Assembly: GCA_000149265.1 (NCBI GenBank)
Contig: CH002979.1
Span: forward strand, 550,041 to 614,040
Length of the DNA: 64,000 nt
Direction: 5' to 3'
Source: Ciona savignyi
Lineage: Eukaryota; Chordata; Ascidiacea; Phlebobranchia; Cionidae
Under the pieces are notes generated by a model. It was not told where the DNA came from and ran no database searches. It worked only from the letters and a program-made list of their open reading frames with translations. Numbering within the stretch: the stretch's first letter is position 1; each line of letters starts with the position of its first letter. The translations under genes were made by a program, and so were the position numbers. Positions 62,736 through 64,000 of this stretch are shown here, piece after piece.

Positions 62736-64000
62736 CCCCGACATCTACCAGAAGGAATATTGGAATCGTAATGAAACTTGGCCATTTGTTAGACAACATG
62801 GTCTAGATATGCAGAAACCAAAATTTTGGGTGATAAATCAAGGGGAATTCCCCTGGGAGGTTAAAAACCAAAACGGTACGTTTTATAAAAAAAATTAGCT
62901 TTTTGTGGCATATCGCTTAAACCGCTGCTCCAATTTGAATCAAATTTGGTGGAATGTTAGTGCACTAGACACTGATTTAACACTTAAAAGAAATAAAAAA
63001 ATTACTTAGGGAAATACCCTAAAAATTAAACTTTTGCTGGTAAATGATAATTGTGACAGGCATGCTATGTCGCCCCGTCATCTACCAGAAGGGTTAATGG
63101 AATCGCAATGAAACTCGGTGATTTGTTGAACAACATGGTCTAGATATGCAGAAATCAAAATTTTGGGTAATAAATCTAGGGGAATTCCCCTGGGACGTTA
63201 AAACCAAAACGATATTTTTTTTTCTGAAAAAATAGTCTTTTTTAGGCATAGCGCTTGAACGACCGATACAATTTGAATCAGATTTCGTGGAGTATAAGTG
63301 CATTAGTCACTGATTCAACACTTAAAGAAAAATTAAAATTACCAAGGGAAATACACAAAAAATAGGATATGTTCTTAAATCATGATTGCGACAAGCATGC
63401 CATGTCGCCTCGACATCTACCAAAAGAAGTAATGAAATCGCAATGAAAATTGGACATTTGTAAGACAACACGGTCTATATATGCAGAAACAAAAAATTTT
63501 GGTAATGAATCCAGGGGAATTCCCCTCAGACGTTAAAAACCAAAACGTTTTTTTCTAATAAATTAGATTTTGTAGCCATAGCTCTTGAACGGCTGCTCTA
63601 ATGTTATTAAAATTCGGTAAAATGTTAAAACATTAGACACTCTGTTCCAATTAAAAAAAAGAAAACATTTAGGCCTACTTATAGGTTAATTTCCATGAAA
63701 CGAAGATATGTTTCTGAATTGTGATTGTGACAGGCATGCCATAGCCTATCGCACCGACATCTCCAACAAGAAGTCGACAAATCAGATTAAAACTTTAAGA
63801 ATTGTTACATAACATGACTTATTTATGTAAAAACAAAAACTTATCTACTAAACCCAGAGGAATTCCCTGAAACAATGAAAAACTAACTGTTTTGGGAATT
63901 TAGCTTTCTTTCACTACAGCGCTTGAAAAGAAGCTATAATTTAAACATTTTTGTTGAAATGTTCGTAACTTCACGACGTTTATTCTTTATTTAACTAAAC
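62716..64000. repeat. Satellite-like tandem array, unit about 335 bp, running to the window edge
   Basis: Four successive units start at about 62718, 63054, 63387 and 63725, each marked by GACA(G/A)GCATG. Each continues with a CGACATCTACCA-like phrase, GGTCTAGATATGCAGAAA and GGGGAATTCCCC. Spacings are 336, 333 and 338 bp. Divergence increases left to right. Confidence 0.8.

Noticed and set aside
62641-62898. An 85-codon frame in the first satellite unit
   Set aside because: The frame is not kept in the other units and has no recognisable family.

Overview
Eukaryotic, AT-rich sequence with short GT-AG introns, compact animal genes and many small mobile elements. The tRNA-derived composite SINE with (GGATA)n/(TATCC)n ends, the BEL/Pao elements and the gene sequences point to an ascidian, most likely Ciona. 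The species call is inference; no rRNA or mitochondrial marker is present.

Layout, left to right. 1-1212: the 5' end of a BEL/Pao retroelement on the minus strand. 1915-5815 (+): the last eight exons of the clathrin adaptor AP-1 mu subunit. 7073-7342 (+): a single-exon EMRE (SMDT1) gene. 8035-9294 (+): a single-exon MOCS3/UBA4 gene. 11291-25368 (+): two adjacent paralogues encoding secreted-type, single-pass membrane proteins with one and two mannose-6-phosphate-receptor-homology (MRH) like domains. 26134-26385: a lone steroid 5-alpha-reductase-like fragment. 28532-30236 (+): a low-complexity secreted protein built on Pro-Cys octapeptides, basic in one half and acidic in the other. 33398-35799 (+): a CENP-A-type centromeric histone H3 with a frame problem in its last exon. 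38658-43901 (+): LEO1 of the PAF1 complex in 11 exons. 44611-50111 (-): a complete-ended but internally deleted BEL/Pao element with near-identical LTRs, a 5-bp target duplication and a 100-N assembly gap. 50664-56774 (-): cytosolic aspartate aminotransferase GOT1 in nine exons. 57-64 kb: SINEs, two-ended MITEs and, at the right edge, a roughly 335-bp tandem satellite.

The conserved genes are housekeeping and functionally unrelated: vesicle coat, mitochondrial calcium uniporter, molybdenum cofactor/tRNA thiolation, centromere, transcription elongation and amino-acid metabolism. They do not form a pathway cluster. The less ordinary content is the MRH pair, the Pro-Cys octapeptide protein, the divergent CENP-A and the transposon/exon juxtapositions. 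Exon borders were placed by eye from splice signals, reading phase and recalled family similarity. In every multi-exon model except CENP-A the exon lengths sum to a whole number of codons, and splice-junction phases were checked during assembly.
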